A stretch of DNA of 64,000 nucleotides from Branchinecta lynchi (GCA_023053575.1 JAKZAP010000020.1:19959998-20023997); one strand, 5' to 3'; shown: positions 22,801-34,130, numbered from the stretch's first letter. Numbers and translations: made by a program. The notes: a model not told the origin generated them from the sequence alone.

Positions 22801-24190
22801 TGAGAAGTGACAATTTCTGATCCAATCTTGTCAAGTTTCTAATGTTCAAGCCAAGTTCCATCACCCTAGAACATCTGGAATTACCTTAGTTCGCGATCAC
22901 CGAAATTCCGGACCCCCACCCACCAACTCTCCTCACAGTGCCCGAACCCGGTCCGATTTTGTCACTGATGTATATAGTTCTTGTCGCTGTTCTTCCCACC
23001 AAGTTTCATCCCAATCGCTCCACTCTAAGCGTGTCACAAGATCCCCCCCTCCCCCACATTCATCGGATCCGGTCCAGACTTAAAATGGGACATCCGAGAC
23101 ATGAGATCTTCCTAAATATCATGTTTCGTTAAGATCCGACAACTCGTTCAAGAGTTATACGTACATCAAGATTCCAGATTTCCCCTCCCTCCACTCCCCC
23201 ATGATGGTTGGGTCGGAGAACTGATTATTTCTAAACAATCCCGTCAAGTCTCTAATGTCCAAGCCAAGTTTCATCGTCCTAGCACATCTGGAAATACCCT
23301 AGATCGCGGTAGCTCAATTTCCGGATCCCCCTCCCCCCTCTAACTCCCCCCACAGTGACCAAATTTGATCCGGTTCTATCATAGAGTATCTAGTTCTTGT
23401 GCTTGTCCTTCCCACCAAGTTTCATCCCAATCGCTCGACTCTAAGCGTGTCACAAGATTTCCGGCCCCTCCCCCACATTCATCGGATGCGGCTTTAAATG
23501 GGTCATTCGAGGCACGAGCTCTTTCCAAACATCAAGTTTCGTTAAGATCCGATCATCCGTTCCAATGTTATACATTCCTCAAGATTCCGGATTCCCCCTC
23601 CTTCCACTCCCCCACGGTGGTCGGATGGGGAAGTTGACTATTCCCAGGTTAATCTGGTCGGATCCCTGACTTGCCTGTCAAGTTTCATAGTCCCGGCCCA
23701 CCTGGAAGTAACTTAACTCCGAATCATCGGAATTCCGGAAACCCCCTCCAACCCCCGCACAGTGCACGAATCATGTCCGGCTCTGTCAATGATGTACCTA
23801 GGGCTTGTGCTTGTTCCTCCCACTAAGTTTCATCCCGATCGCTCCACTCTAAGCGTGTCACATGATTTCCGGCCAGACCCCCTTCTACTCCCCCCCACAT
23901 TCATCGTATTCGGTCCGCACTTGAAATAGTACGTATGAGATACGAGACCTCTCCCCATATCAAGTCACTAAGATCAGATGACCCGTTCGAAAGTTGTGCA
24001 TGTCTCTAAATTGCGGATTCCGGCTTCCCTCCCTCCCCCACGATGGTCGGATCGAGCAAGTGACTGTTTCCAAGTTAGTTTGGACGGGTCCCTAATACGC
24101 CTGCCAAGTTTCATCGTCCTAGCACATCTGGAAGTACCCTAACTCGCAAACACCGGACTGACCGACCAACAGACAGACCGACGGAAAAGT
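22800..24190 (+). repeat. Tandem repeat of about 415 bp, three units and a partial
   Basis: The landmark CAAGTT(T/C)CATC...ACATCTGG or its variant recurs at about 22851, 23264, 23678 and 24103. Other landmarks (TCCCACCAAGTTTCATCCC, CTCTAAGCGTGTCACA, CCCCCACATTCATCG) keep the same spacing. A lone piece lies at 33965-34130. Confidence 0.8.
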
Positions 24191-24387
24191 GGTCGGATTA
24201 TGGCACTTGGTCGGAAGACAAGTGCCATAAAAACTGAACAAAACATCCATCAGCTTCGTAAAGCCGTTCAAACTGTACGAGAAATTAACAATGCGATTCC
24301 TCATTCCACAAACTGGGACGGCTCAAAGAACAGAGTTATCAACTCATAAACTTTGGACAGAGAACCTACGAAAAAGAAAATTCCAGT

Positions 24388-25806
24388 AAAACAAGACCAA
24401 AGGTTTCGATGGGATCCCAAAAATTCAATATCTGATCCAGACAACTGGGTCTTGTCTTAGCCAGATCCAGTCTTCGCCAGACTCCTTGAACATTTTTACA
24501 ATTAAAATTCAGAAACAGATTAAGGCCAAATAGCTAATCACCTGAGAAAACCAAGTTCAGATTTGGATTCAGCATGTGTGTTTACCCCTATAAGTCATAT
24601 CTGTTTTGACGAAAACTTCCTGCCACTTCTGCCAATATCCCGGTTCCGGCCGAACTCCAGAACTACTTGTCCGGCGAAAAAAGAAAGCTCAAAGACGAAA
24701 TCAGGGTATCTTCTTTCCCCAGTAATGAACATCTAATCAACTTCAAATAGAAATTTAGCTTATAACAAATTTTCCGATTCCAGCCGGATTCCGGTCGAAC
24801 TATATGTCCGGGTAAAATACGATTGTCACACAGGGACTCAGCATCTCTTCTTACCCCTAAATCGCTTATCTAATCAACTAGAAATAAAACTTTGACTTCC
24901 AACAGTTTTCCGGTTTTGGCCGGATTCCGGACGAACTACATGTCCGGGTAGAAACTTGTTTTCACATAAGTGTTCAGCATGTCTTCTTGCCCTAAATCGA
25001 ACATCCAATCAACTCCAAATTAAACTTTTAATTTTGACAAACTTTCCGGTTTGGGCCGGATTCCGGTCGAAATACTTGTCCGTCGAGAAAATAGTTTTCA
25101 CCATCGTCTTCAGCATGTCTCCCTACCTCTAAATCGAACATTTAATCAACTTCAAATAAAACTTTTACTTTCAACAAACTTTCCGGTTTGGGCCGGATTC
25201 CGGGCGAAATACTTGTCCATCGAGAAAATAGTTTTCACCATCGTCTTCAGCATGTCTTCCTTCCCCTAAATCGAACATCTAATCAATTTCAAATAAAACT
25301 TTTACTTTCAACAAACTTTCCGGTTTGGGCCGGATTCCGGGCGAAATACTTGTCCGTCGAGAAAATAATTTTCACCATCGTCTTCAGCATGTCATCCTAC
25401 CCATAAATCGAACATCTAATCAACTTCAAATAAAACTTTTACTTTCAACAAACTTTCCGGTTTTGGCCGGATTCCGGGCGAACTACTTGTCCGATGACAA
25501 AATGGTTTTCACCATCGTGTTCAGCATGTCTTCTTACCCCATAATCGACTATCACATTAGCTGTTTCAAAATATTTTGTTTGTGCCTTAATTTCAATCCC
25601 CTCCCCCACCCCTAAATGTAGAGCTACAAAGCCCATCTACGAACTTGACTGGTCCGACGACCCAACGAACCTTCTCACCAAGTTTCATCAAAATATCTCA
25701 TTCCCTTCGAGAGTTATCGTGCTTACAGACGGACGGACGGACGGACAGACGGACAACTTTTGCGATGTCATAGGTATCCCTCCACTTACGTTTTGGGATC
25801 CCAAAA
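24388..25806 (-). repeat. Family A repeat, - orientation, with exact 137-bp units
   Basis: Left edge AACAAGACCAAAGG and right edge GGGATCCCAAAA. At least three neighbouring units repeat at exactly 137-bp intervals (GGGCCGGATTCCGG at about 25053, 25190 and 25327). Short ORFs across the units are by-products of the repetition. Confidence 0.85.
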
Positions 25807-26360
25807 AAACTTGATGCATAAGTATAGCTGAACTTTTCCATTAATTTCCCTGACCTTCTGCAACTTTTCACGATTTTCCCTGACTTTTCCCTGACCAAAA
25901 AAAAATTCCCTGACTTTTCCCTGATTTCCAGAGCCGCACGAACCCTGGCAGTAGTAAAGCAGGAAGTTTCGGTCAATATCGTCAAAATAGATATGGCTTA
26001 TAGAGGTAAAGATAGGTAGATAGAACATCTGAACTCGGTTTTCTCTGATGATTAGCCTGGCGAAGACAAGACCGAATTGTCTGGATCAAATCTTAGATTT
26101 TTGGGATCCCATCAACACCTTTGATCTTGTTCCTGGTGTTGGTGCAATGTAAAATTAATTAAAAAAGAATCAGAATAAACAAAACCAAAAATAAAGTGGA
26201 TCTAGACTAATTTCTTCAACAGCATATTTTTTTCCCAACAAAATCCATTTTGGAAGCATTCCCCATGTTCTCGCTGTTTCTGTCCGCGTGGAGTGACTCC
26301 CTCTATTCTCGCCGTTCCCTTTGATTCCCCGAGGAGTCTTCTGGGAACGGCGAGAATTCG

Positions 26361-28060
26361 CCTTAAGTGCGCACACAGTCCGGTAAGATACCGCACGCGA
26401 AAACGCGCATGCGAAATCCGCGTCACTATGCCCGACAGGTTTTTCAGATGAAACTAAATTCGGACAGGAAACTTGGCGCCATATTTGAAAAACCCACTGC
26501 TTAGCCTACAGTCAGATGATGCTGATTGATTACCGAATGTTTGCAAATTCTCTGATCATTAAAAAATGTCTATTTTATACTGTTTATGTAAAATACAGGA
26601 GGTGTAGCCTATGTAACTTTGAACAGCTCTGAGGAGTATCAAAGAAAAATGCAATTAAGGACCTGCTTTGGTTGACCAGTATTTTCCTTTTATTGCAGCA
26701 AGTGTATGAAAAGTCGCTGTTCAGCTGTAAAAATAATTGGACCTCCTGTAGAGAGCCTAGTAAACCTTTAAGTTTGCCTACGTAGTAGCTTGCATTCAGC
26801 AGACACTTGCAGCCAAGATCTTTCTCTAACAAACATGGTTTTGCAGCTGACATTAAATAGGTCGTACAAACAACTGAAATGTCAAACACAGCTTATAATT
26901 TTCAATTCCCGGAGCACAATTTCGCATGGGTTTAAAATTCGCTCCGGGAATAGTAGAATGTTTCTAATCAAATCGGAATGAAACTATCGGACCGAATCCG
27001 CATGCGATGCGTCAAAATTCCGGAGCGGAGAAGGAAATTAGCACCGGACTGCGAAATTCGGACTGTGTGGTCTGTGTGTGTACGCTACTTAAAGGACACC
27101 TCTTGCCTATTCTGACTTTTATAATATACTTAGCTCCGATATGGAATTATAAGCTTCTAAAATCCCCACCTTTTTCCATTCCTTCGTTTCGTAACTACGA
27201 ATTTTTCGCGCTTTTTCGGCCTTTCCGAGTTTTCCCGTGATCCAACGAAAAGTTGGCCGGAGTCTTCAACGTCCGCTGACAACTCTTGCAAATATATGGA
27301 TGTGATAATCTTCTGTTTCTCACTTCTTTTATTTGCTTAGTTTTCCCACTTTTTGACCAAGACACGTTCAGTTTTCAAATGTTTTGCGCCCAGCCGCCGC
27401 GTCGGAGAGCAGGAAGGCTTGATGTAGTCGACAAGCGCTAACAAGAGAATCGCTAGTTTTAGGTGGAAAGTAATGGTACTTCAAAAACTATGTTTTCTGA
27501 TTCATTTCATAGGGAAAAGATAATTTCTAGTAAGAGTTGTGCTTTAAGTGTGAAGCCGGGAAGAATGCCATCGTGACGAATTGTGCTTGACGTTGACGAC
27601 GAAGGCAAAGAGAATATACAATAAAACAGGTGAGCGAGGTAAGACGAAATTTGTAGGGCAGAAGTGATATGGACATGCTATCGCTTGAAGAACGACTTGG
27701 ATAGGTGGATGTTTGGAAATCAGATTGTGGAGGCATGGATCCAACTTCTGACACGAGCCGCTTACTTGCCGATCAATCAACGTCTTCAACGAAACACTTG
27801 ACGACCGCATTGGATATAAAAAATAATAAACTCACAATTTTCGTAGAATTTTAGAGGCCTGCACTTGTTTGTTTTTTTGCTTTCAATAAACAATATTAAT
27901 GTCTTTATACTGGCTTGTTCTGCGAAACACGGACTTCTTAGTTCCCCCAAACAAATGGAAGTGCAGCAGGCCATTTCTTAACTCCTTGGCAGAACCTGTT
28001 TCTTCCAAAGATTGAAAAATTGTATTATGTATGTGTATCTGATATGTTTTCTTTTCTTTT
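26361..28060. other. Mostly unassigned; possible home of the missing 3' exons of the OB-fold gene
   Basis: No exon could be fixed with matching phase and splice sites. Short inverted copies of CGGAGC(A/G)AATTT occur near 26910-26950. Since the OB-fold gene on - leaves this region open after its donor at 29147, any remaining exons should lie here or further left. Confidence 0.3.
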
Positions 28061-28064
28061 GCAT

Positions 28065-29099
28065 TTTTCGGATCCGGAAACGTAAGTGGATACCTATGAC
28101 ATCGCAATAGTTATCCGTCTGTCCGTCCGTCTCTGCGCGCTATAACTCTCGAAGGGAATGAGATATTTTGATGAAACTTGGTGTGAGGATTCAAGTCAAG
28201 GGTAAGTTCAAGTTCGTAGATGGGCTCTGTAGCCCTACATTTAGGGGTGGGGGAGGGGTTCAAATTAAGGGACAAACAAAATGTTTTTAAACAGCTAATC
28301 TGATAGTCCAGTATGGGGTAAGAAGGCATGCTGAGCACGACAGTGAAAACCATCTTCTCGCCGGACAAGTAGTTCGTCCGGAATCCGGCAAAAACTGGAA
28401 AGTTGGTTCAAAGTAAAAGTTTTATTTTGACGTTGATTAAATGGTCGATTTTGTGGTAAGAAGGCATCCCGAACACAATGGTGACAACCATTTTCTTGCC
28501 CAACAAGTAGTTCGACCGGAATCCGGCGAAAACCAGAAAGTTTGTTAAAAGTAAAAGTTTCATTTGAAGTTGATTAAATGTTCGATTTAGGGGTAAAAAG
28601 ACATGCTGAGCACGATGGTGAAAACATTTTCTCGCGGGACGAGTATTTCGCCCGCAATCCGGCCAAAACCGGAAAGTTTGTTAAAAGAAAAAGTTTGATT
28701 AATGACAGATTAAGGGGTAAGAAGAGAGGCTGAGTCTGTTTATGACAATCATTTTTTACCCGGACATATAATTAGTCCGGAATCCGGTTGTAACCGGATT
28801 TATTTTTTTTAAGTCAAACTTTTAGTCAAAGTTGATGTCCTTTATAGGGATTTGACCCTCGATTTGTTTCTGAATTTTCTGTTTTTGCTGGACTAGTAGT
28901 TTGCTCGGAATTCGGTAGAAACCGGAAACTTGGCAGAAGTAAAGCAGTAAGTCTCGGTCAGTATCGTCAAAATAGATATGGCTTATAGAGGTATATCTGA
29001 ACTTGGTTTTCTCGGATGATTAGCCTGGCGAAGACAAGACCCTATTGTCTGAATCAAATATTAGATTTTTGGGATCCCATCGAAACCTTTGATCTTATT
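28065..29099 (+). repeat. Family A repeat, + orientation
   Basis: The left end is altered (TTTTTCGGATCCGGAAACG). The leader, about five tandem units and the right end GGGATCCCATCG...GATCTTATT are present. The first unit has the A-T hairpin form (CCGGAC/GTCCGG). Confidence 0.8.
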
Positions 29100-29147
29100 G
29101 AAAATGGCTGGTCATAAGTAAATTATTTACATATGGTACTTACTTAC

Positions 29148-29441
29148 CAGTATAAGAACAAATGATCTCTTCTTCAAATCTAGGCAGGCCTCACCAAAAA
29201 CAAGTATCGCTTCCTCACGTTTTGGTATAGCCTTGCAGATCCGAAAATCACAGAAGAGTTTAAATGGTCCTCCTGCTTCACCGACACTTGAAAGAATCCC
29301 TGTATTCTTCACCGGGTCGTACACAGATAGGGTAGCCAGCAACCTCACTTTTCGATTGGTCCAACTGTCGAGGTTAGTAAGTGAGCAAAGTTCCTCTAAA
29401 GTAAATGCCACATATGGATTCCCAGACAACACACTGCTCAT
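29148..29441 (-). CDS. First coding exon of an OB-fold protein, TEN1/RPA3-like (partial)
   Basis: The exon runs from ATG 29441 to a consensus donor (CTG|GTAAGT, last coding base 29148), 98 codons, phase 0. The segment at residues 31-90 alternates as an OB-fold barrel would: KVRLLATLSVYDPVKNTGIL, then FKLFCDFRICKAIP, then EEAILVFGEACLDL. The order and spacing resemble TEN1, the small subunit of the telomere CST complex (compare its GRLCLYDM and LYIVLGEL segments), and less so RPA3. The remaining C-terminal exon was not found. The ATG lies 41 bp after the COX16 stop on the same strand, with AATAAA between, so the two genes overlap at transcript ends, are dicistronic, or share upstream exons by alternative splicing. 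Identity is inferred, not proven. Confidence 0.5.
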
Positions 29442-29481
29442 AAAGGTGACTAGTTTATTGGCTAAAGTAGGCTACAGTTCA

Positions 29482-29628
29482 CTATTCACTGTCGGGTAAA
29501 GGCATTCCAATTTTTCTCATGTAAGAATCACCCAGTTTCTCTCCTTTTTTCAGATGTTCTTGAGTGACAGGATTCTCTGGTTCCCAAGGGCGAGGGCCAC
29601 GCTTATTCTCCCAGGTGTCTATATTAGT
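29482..29628 (-). CDS. COX16: COX16 terminal coding exon
   Basis: 147 nt after acceptor TTTTTTCTAG, phase 0, with the conserved RGPRPWEPEN motif. TAG stop at 29484-29482. AATAAA at 29459-29454 is the likely polyadenylation signal, 12 nt before the ATG of the next gene. Confidence 0.9.
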   Translation of the reverse strand, partial: TNIDTWENKRGPRPWEPENPVTQEHLKKGEKLGDSYMRKIGMPLPDSE

Positions 29629-32600
29629 CTAGAAAAAAAAAGAACTTAGCATTAATACACAGACCTTTCCGAAAAATACATTTTCGTTACTTTACTTTGT
29701 CCTTCCTTACTTCCCCCCTTGCCCTCATAATAGAGTTACCATTCGTAATTTTCGTGTTCCAGATATATCTGAGAAATTTTAATGCTACATAGGAAGCTGT
29801 CGTGAGCCTACTCCCAGCCTACTCCCGGTCCGGTTTCCACCACACCTCCCCCTTACCCCCCTGTTTGTGTGCTACAGTTTTGTATGTACAATTATTTTTA
29901 ATATTTTCTTTCCTTTCTTTTTTTTTATTTTACTCCGCTTGTTTATCCTCTGGAATTTGTGGGTAATAAATAAACTATTAGATATTCCTTCAGCCAAAGC
30001 TGACTGCGAATCACATTTGATGGTACAAAACGGATAAGTTAGCTACACTTTATTAGAGCTATAGTTCAGCACTTCTTGGTAAGGGTCCTCTTCAGGTTCA
30101 AGCCCCTCAAGCTGGAAAATGAACTTGTGGAAAAACAATTAAAGATTCCTCCTTAAGTATACCAAGAAGGGTCGAAATATAGCTCTAATAAAATGTAGCT
30201 GACTTATGCGTTTTGCACCGTCAAATAAACTATTATTATTATTATAGCTTTAATCTTCACGTTCACTTTGATCAATACCTACAAGACTAAACTCAAGGGA
30301 TTCAAACGATTTGTAAGACAATAGATTTACCAGCCCTTCCACCCACTTCCTCAGTTCTTAGATTCCTCAAAAACTGAAACATTGAATACAAAATGTATGG
30401 ATGAACGTCAATGATTAAAAAAAAAATCTATTGGCCATAACATAAGCCAGAAGTAGCACCAAGAGAAACTAGATAAGTAAAAGTATTTCTTCAGCCCAGT
30501 CACATTTGATTATACAAAACACGTTTCTAGTATGTATTTATAGAAATATCTGTTTTGTATAAATAAATCGTAATGTCGTATCCAGTCAGTAAAAAAAATA
30601 TTTGCGCGAAGGTCCGCAATTTATGTTAGAAACAGTAGATTTTTCATAGATATTAGTTGCGTTTTTGCTGATGCCATGGTATCTGTTGCCACAGTAACTG
30701 GATCTGCAATTGGTCGTTTTTGCAGTTATCGTGGTATCTGATATACGGTGCTCTGCAAAAACGACTATTGCCAAAATTGCACTTTTCGAAGTCATACCAA
30801 AAGAAAAACAGATATCCAGTTATATTACTAAGTGCTAAACTCCTTTCTCAGCGATCTGACAAAGTTTGATGAAAGTCAGATGACGTCTCAGATACCACGA
30901 CCAGTTACCACGGTCAGACCGTAGTATCTGAATATCTGATACCACGATAACTGGCCAGATACCACGCCAACTGCAAAAACGACTTTAGACCGTGGTATCA
31001 GATACCATGGATCAGCAAAAATGCAACTATTGTCGATTCTTATATATACTAGATTTTCCTTTTTCTGCAAAAACAATCAGTAGAAATGACCAGCCAGTCT
31101 GTAAATACCTTGGATCCCACAAACATTTTGCTAGTGACACCTCTGGGTGCATTAATGTAACTGAAACAAATTGTTTTAGTTTTGGCCTATTTGTGTCAAT
31201 CATCTTCTAGGAAACAGAATCTCCTTTCAGATCCAATCTTCAAAAAAATTATCAGCAGAAGAAATTTTTTGAAGTATCACACTATCCTGCTTAATTTCAC
31301 TAACCTGCTTAATTTTCTCGTACTCTGATTCTAGTGTGACTTCACCAGGAGCTTTCATATGAACTCCTCGCTTCTCAGCTTGTTCAGGGGTAACAAAACT
31401 TCTACGGGAGACATCATACCTAAGGAACTTGATTATTAGATGGGTGACAAACCAAAACTTAAGAGCCTACAATATCTTCTATGACAGAGAACTGAGCAAA
31501 TAGTTTACTCTATATCAGCCCTAGCTATATGCTATGCTGTCTGGTGATTATAATGGGGTGGGACTCAAGTCAGCAGATGGAGTATGCATTCCAAGAAATA
31601 TGTGTGGAAGGAAAGAAAAGATCAGAGTATCAACCACAAATCCATGATTTTCGAATAGCTATAGCAAACATTGTAACTGTGGTTGGCCTAAAGCAAAAAT
31701 CCAGATATGCAGATATACCTCTATAGGCCTATCCCCCATAGAGGCATGTACTGGCTCTACCAAAATTACTTTTAGTACTAAGCCAAACACTGGGTATATC
31801 CTACCGATCCGCAAGTCACAACTACGTCAGCGGTGGCATCCTAAAAGTGTACACAGTTAGGGTTTGAAAAACAGAGCACAATAGTAGTTTTCCCATAGGT
31901 GTTAAGCACCATGCTCATATACATATTGTGGCATGCCCAAACGTTGGGGGCAGCATGCCCAAAAAGTGAGGATTTGTGTATGACTGTGTTAGAGTATCCA
32001 GCATTTGCCCATTTGGCATAGAGTATCCAGCATTACGCATAGGATACACCAAACGCTAGACATGCAGGAGAAGTATGCATATGTGAATGTTTGTTGACTC
32101 TGGACTTCACCATTTTCATGCAGTTGCTGTGACTAAAGTCAACTATGAGTTGGCTAAAGTAGGTAATTAAGGGCTTCTGAAAACACCCAAAAAGGTATTT
32201 TGGATCTTCATTCTACGATTCAGCCGAAAACTCCACAATTCACATTTAATTTAACTTATCAGAATTTCCCGGCCGGGTTTCCTGCAATTTCATCATCAAG
32301 TTGACAACATTTTAACTTTTCCACATGGAAGTGATGATGGTGCCAGAAATTTGGGCAGGAATTCCAGACTTTGGGCAACCAATCCTGATCATGTGTTTAA
32401 GGCATAAGGTTAAGATGAGGTAATCTTGTTTGGAAAGAAAATATGTTTAACTAGAAATACTGAAGTAATTTTTATTTACCCAATATGTTAACCATTCAAT
32501 TAGCTTCACTCTAGTATGTTTGTCATATTTTTTGGTTCCTTTTTAAGCCGGATAGATTATTCTTAAGGAAAGACCTCTCTGAGAATCTGAAATCTTGTCT

Positions 32601-32871
32601 GAGGTTGGATATCCTTCCTGTAGTGGAGAAGCAGGAACACAGAACTGGTTTTGAAAGAGATGCAAATTGGAGTGTAGCCAAGTCAAACCAATGGGAATCC
32701 AGGTTGTCACAGCTAGATTACTAGAATAACCTTGTCAACACCCTCCAGAAGTGACACATACCTGATCTGAGTGAATTCCTTAAGACCAAACGAACCCCCA
32801 ACGATGAGTGTCAAGAAAGGAATGCCAAACCTAACAGATTTTTTCCTGAAAAACCCTCCTACTGATTTCAT
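29482..32871 (-). CDS. COX16: COX16, cytochrome c oxidase assembly factor, 123 aa, three coding exons
   Basis: Established role: a small mitochondrial inner-membrane protein needed for cytochrome c oxidase (COX2/copper-site) assembly. Predicted join on -: 32871-32762, 31419-31305, 29628-29482. Exon 1 has a short basic N terminus and one membrane segment ending in the family signature LIVGGSFGLKEFTQIR. Exon 2 continues Y-D and contains LESEYEKIK. Exon 3 has WENKRGPRPWEP, matching the family's WKNIRGPRPWED. Junctions are AG|G (phase 2, donor GTATGT) and CAG|ACT (phase 0, donor GTTAGT), so the frame is continuous. The chosen Met (32871) gives the family length at the N terminus; the open frame extends 38 codons upstream, without homology. 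The human protein is 106 aa, so this one has a slightly longer tail. Confidence 0.93.
29991..30225 (+). mobile_element. Snap-back (family D) element with 10-bp target duplication
   Basis: TAAACTATTA occurs at 29981-29990 and 30226-30235. The element starts GATATTCCTTCAGCC and ends GCACCGTCAAA. Inverted arms include CAGCTACA(C/T)TTTATTAGAGC and its inverse. It sits in COX16 intron 2, next to a TAATAAATAAAC run that may be a LINE tail. Confidence 0.75.
30655..31028. mobile_element. Harbinger-like MITE (AGTTGCGTTTTTGC ends, ATT target duplication) in COX16 intron 2
   Basis: AGTTGCGTTTTTGCTGATG and the inverted CATGGATCAGCAAAAATGCAACT are flanked by ATT (30652-30654, 31029-31031). Inside, GATACCA-type blocks (CGTGGTATCTGATA) repeat in both orientations. 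Confidence 0.75.
31305..31419 (-). CDS. COX16: COX16 coding exon 2
   Basis: 115 nt after acceptor TTCCTTAG. It completes the Arg codon and encodes the hydrophilic middle with EKRGVHMKAPGEV. The donor AAGCAG|GTTAGT is followed by a second AATTAAGCAGGAT sequence, a possible minor alternative. Confidence 0.88.
31430..32755. other. COX16 intron 1, no nested gene seen
   Basis: Contains short local repeats (GCATGCCCAAA near 31934 and 31952; GAGTATCCAGCATT near 31991 and 32026) and a piece like TTTTCCACATGGAAGTGATG near 32318 that recurs in 33480-33700. No exon-like signals in coding register. Confidence 0.45.
32762..32871 (-). CDS. COX16: COX16 coding exon 1
   Basis: 110 nt: start codon, basic lead, transmembrane segment and GSFGLKEFTQI. 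It ends in phase 2 at AG|GTATGT. Confidence 0.9.
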
Positions 32872-33204
32872 TGCGTCACCATCATCGCAAATTTCCCTTC
32901 TTCTTCTTCTAAGCAGTGTTCCAAAGTGTTCGGAGATATTAGATATCGACAACAATAATAACAATATATTGACATATCGGATCAAATATCGATATCGAGC
33001 TTCCCATCACATGAACACATTGAGGCCCAAACTGCCATCTAGGATCTTGTGTGACAACTACTGAAATAGCAAGACATTAAGATGACAGCAGAATGACAGA
33101 TACATACGTCATCGCATGGAGAATTCCCCATATTCTAGCTTCAGCGCTTCCAAGCGGACTACTTTCTGTAAATCCCCCTACCATCAGCACTGGCGTCAGA
33201 TATA

Positions 33205-34130
33205 GTAACAAGACCAAAGGTGACGATGGGATCCCAAAAATGTAATATATAATCTAGACAGATAAATATTTTTACTTGTAATATTTAGAAAGAGATCAAA
33301 TTTGATAGTTGGGGATGAAACAGGATGGATACTTCAAAACTAGTTGTATTTTACAGATTGCTGCGCTTATCAGATGAGAAGTTTGACATACTGGTAAATT
33401 AGGGCTTCACTGGATAAGTTGTTGAATGTCTGGTGTGATTTGTCTGTGGTTCTTATACAGTTTTTGTTTATTCGTTGATCGACTACCATCGTCACTTCCA
33501 TGTGGAAGGGCTGAGATGTTTCAAGTAATGAAAGTGCACGTGATTTTGATAGTCTGAACACATACGACCGAGAGCAACGGGACTGAAATTCTTGTCTGGA
33601 TTTTTCTCACCATCATCACTTCCGTAAGGAAAAGTTGAAATTTTGTCAGCTTTTCCAATATGGAAATGGTGGTGGGGAAAATCTCGGCGGCAATATGCCG
33701 TCTGCAGATAGGTAGTTCGCACCAGAGCAAAATAACACAAGGGAGTATCGCCAACACTTGAAAATAGTGATACGCAATTGAACAGATTTTTGCTACTATC
33801 GTCACTCCTAAACGGAAAAGCTGGGATTTTTTCAATTTATGATGAAAGTTCTGAAGATCAGGCCTTTCTGGAGAGGAGACTACCCAATGCGAACAGTCTG
33901 TCAAGGGTCCGACGTACCCGGTTTCGAATTCCTGTTCGGATTTTCGCTTCATTGTCCCTTGCATACGAAAAAGATCTAAAGTTTCATTAAGATCCGATCA
34001 CCCTTCCAAAATTTGGATATTCCCCAAGATTCCGGATTCCCCTCGCTCCACTCCCACCATGATGGTCAAATCGGAGAAAAGACTGTTCTTAAGTTAAAAT
34101 TGTCGAGTCCCTGAGATGCCTGCCAAGTTC
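33205..34130. repeat. Family A end fragment and degraded relatives
   Basis: 33209-33255 is an isolated A terminus (AACAAGACCAAAGG...GGGATCCC). From 33480 to 33900 a motif like TCACTTCC(A/G)TA(T/A)GGAAAAG recurs about four times in both orientations. 33965-34130 matches the 415-bp tandem repeat of 22800-24190. I see no gene. Confidence 0.5.

Larger units (their letters stand above)
22104..25947. mobile_element. 3.8-kb element with CAGGGTTCGTGCG inverted ends
   Basis: CAGGGTTCGTGCG (22104) and CGCACGAACCCTG (ends 25947) are inverted, and GCAGTA flanks both sides (22098-22103, 25948-25953). CCCTGACTTTTCCCTGA-type repeats lie next to each end. The interior carries a 415-bp tandem repeat and another family A copy. 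No transposase is visible, so it is presumably non-autonomous or was extended by insertions. Confidence 0.65.
21206..26131 (+). repeat. Family A repeat interrupted by a 3.8-kb element
   Basis: The left part runs from GGGATCCC (21211) to 22103 with about six 137-bp units. The right part (25948-26131) resumes at the expected place and ends GATCTTGTT. Units near 21505 and 21642 carry the A-T form of the hairpin (GGAC...GTCC). Confidence 0.75.
21042..26360 (+). mobile_element. MITE (family L, GTATTCTCGCCGTT ends) split by nested insertions
   Basis: The left half (21042-21205) and right half (26132-26360) match intact copies at 53526-53929 and 56394-56799. Between them sits a family A repeat, itself split. 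In intact copies the join reads AATCAAATTTTGCTGGTG. Here it is broken by TTTTTGGGATCCC...GATCTTGTT with no obvious target duplication. Confidence 0.75.

Noticed and set aside
25051..25615. Overlapping 70-100 codon open frames repeating GRIPGE and VFTIVFSMSS-like peptides
   Set aside because: They arise from the 137-bp family A units. 137 is not a multiple of 3, so successive units fall in different frames and no protein is maintained.
27527..27815. Candidate last exon of the OB-fold gene (AVVKCFVEDVD on -)
   Set aside because: Its likeness to the TEN1 VLTCVEGMN segment is tempting, but there is no AG acceptor in the right phase just upstream.
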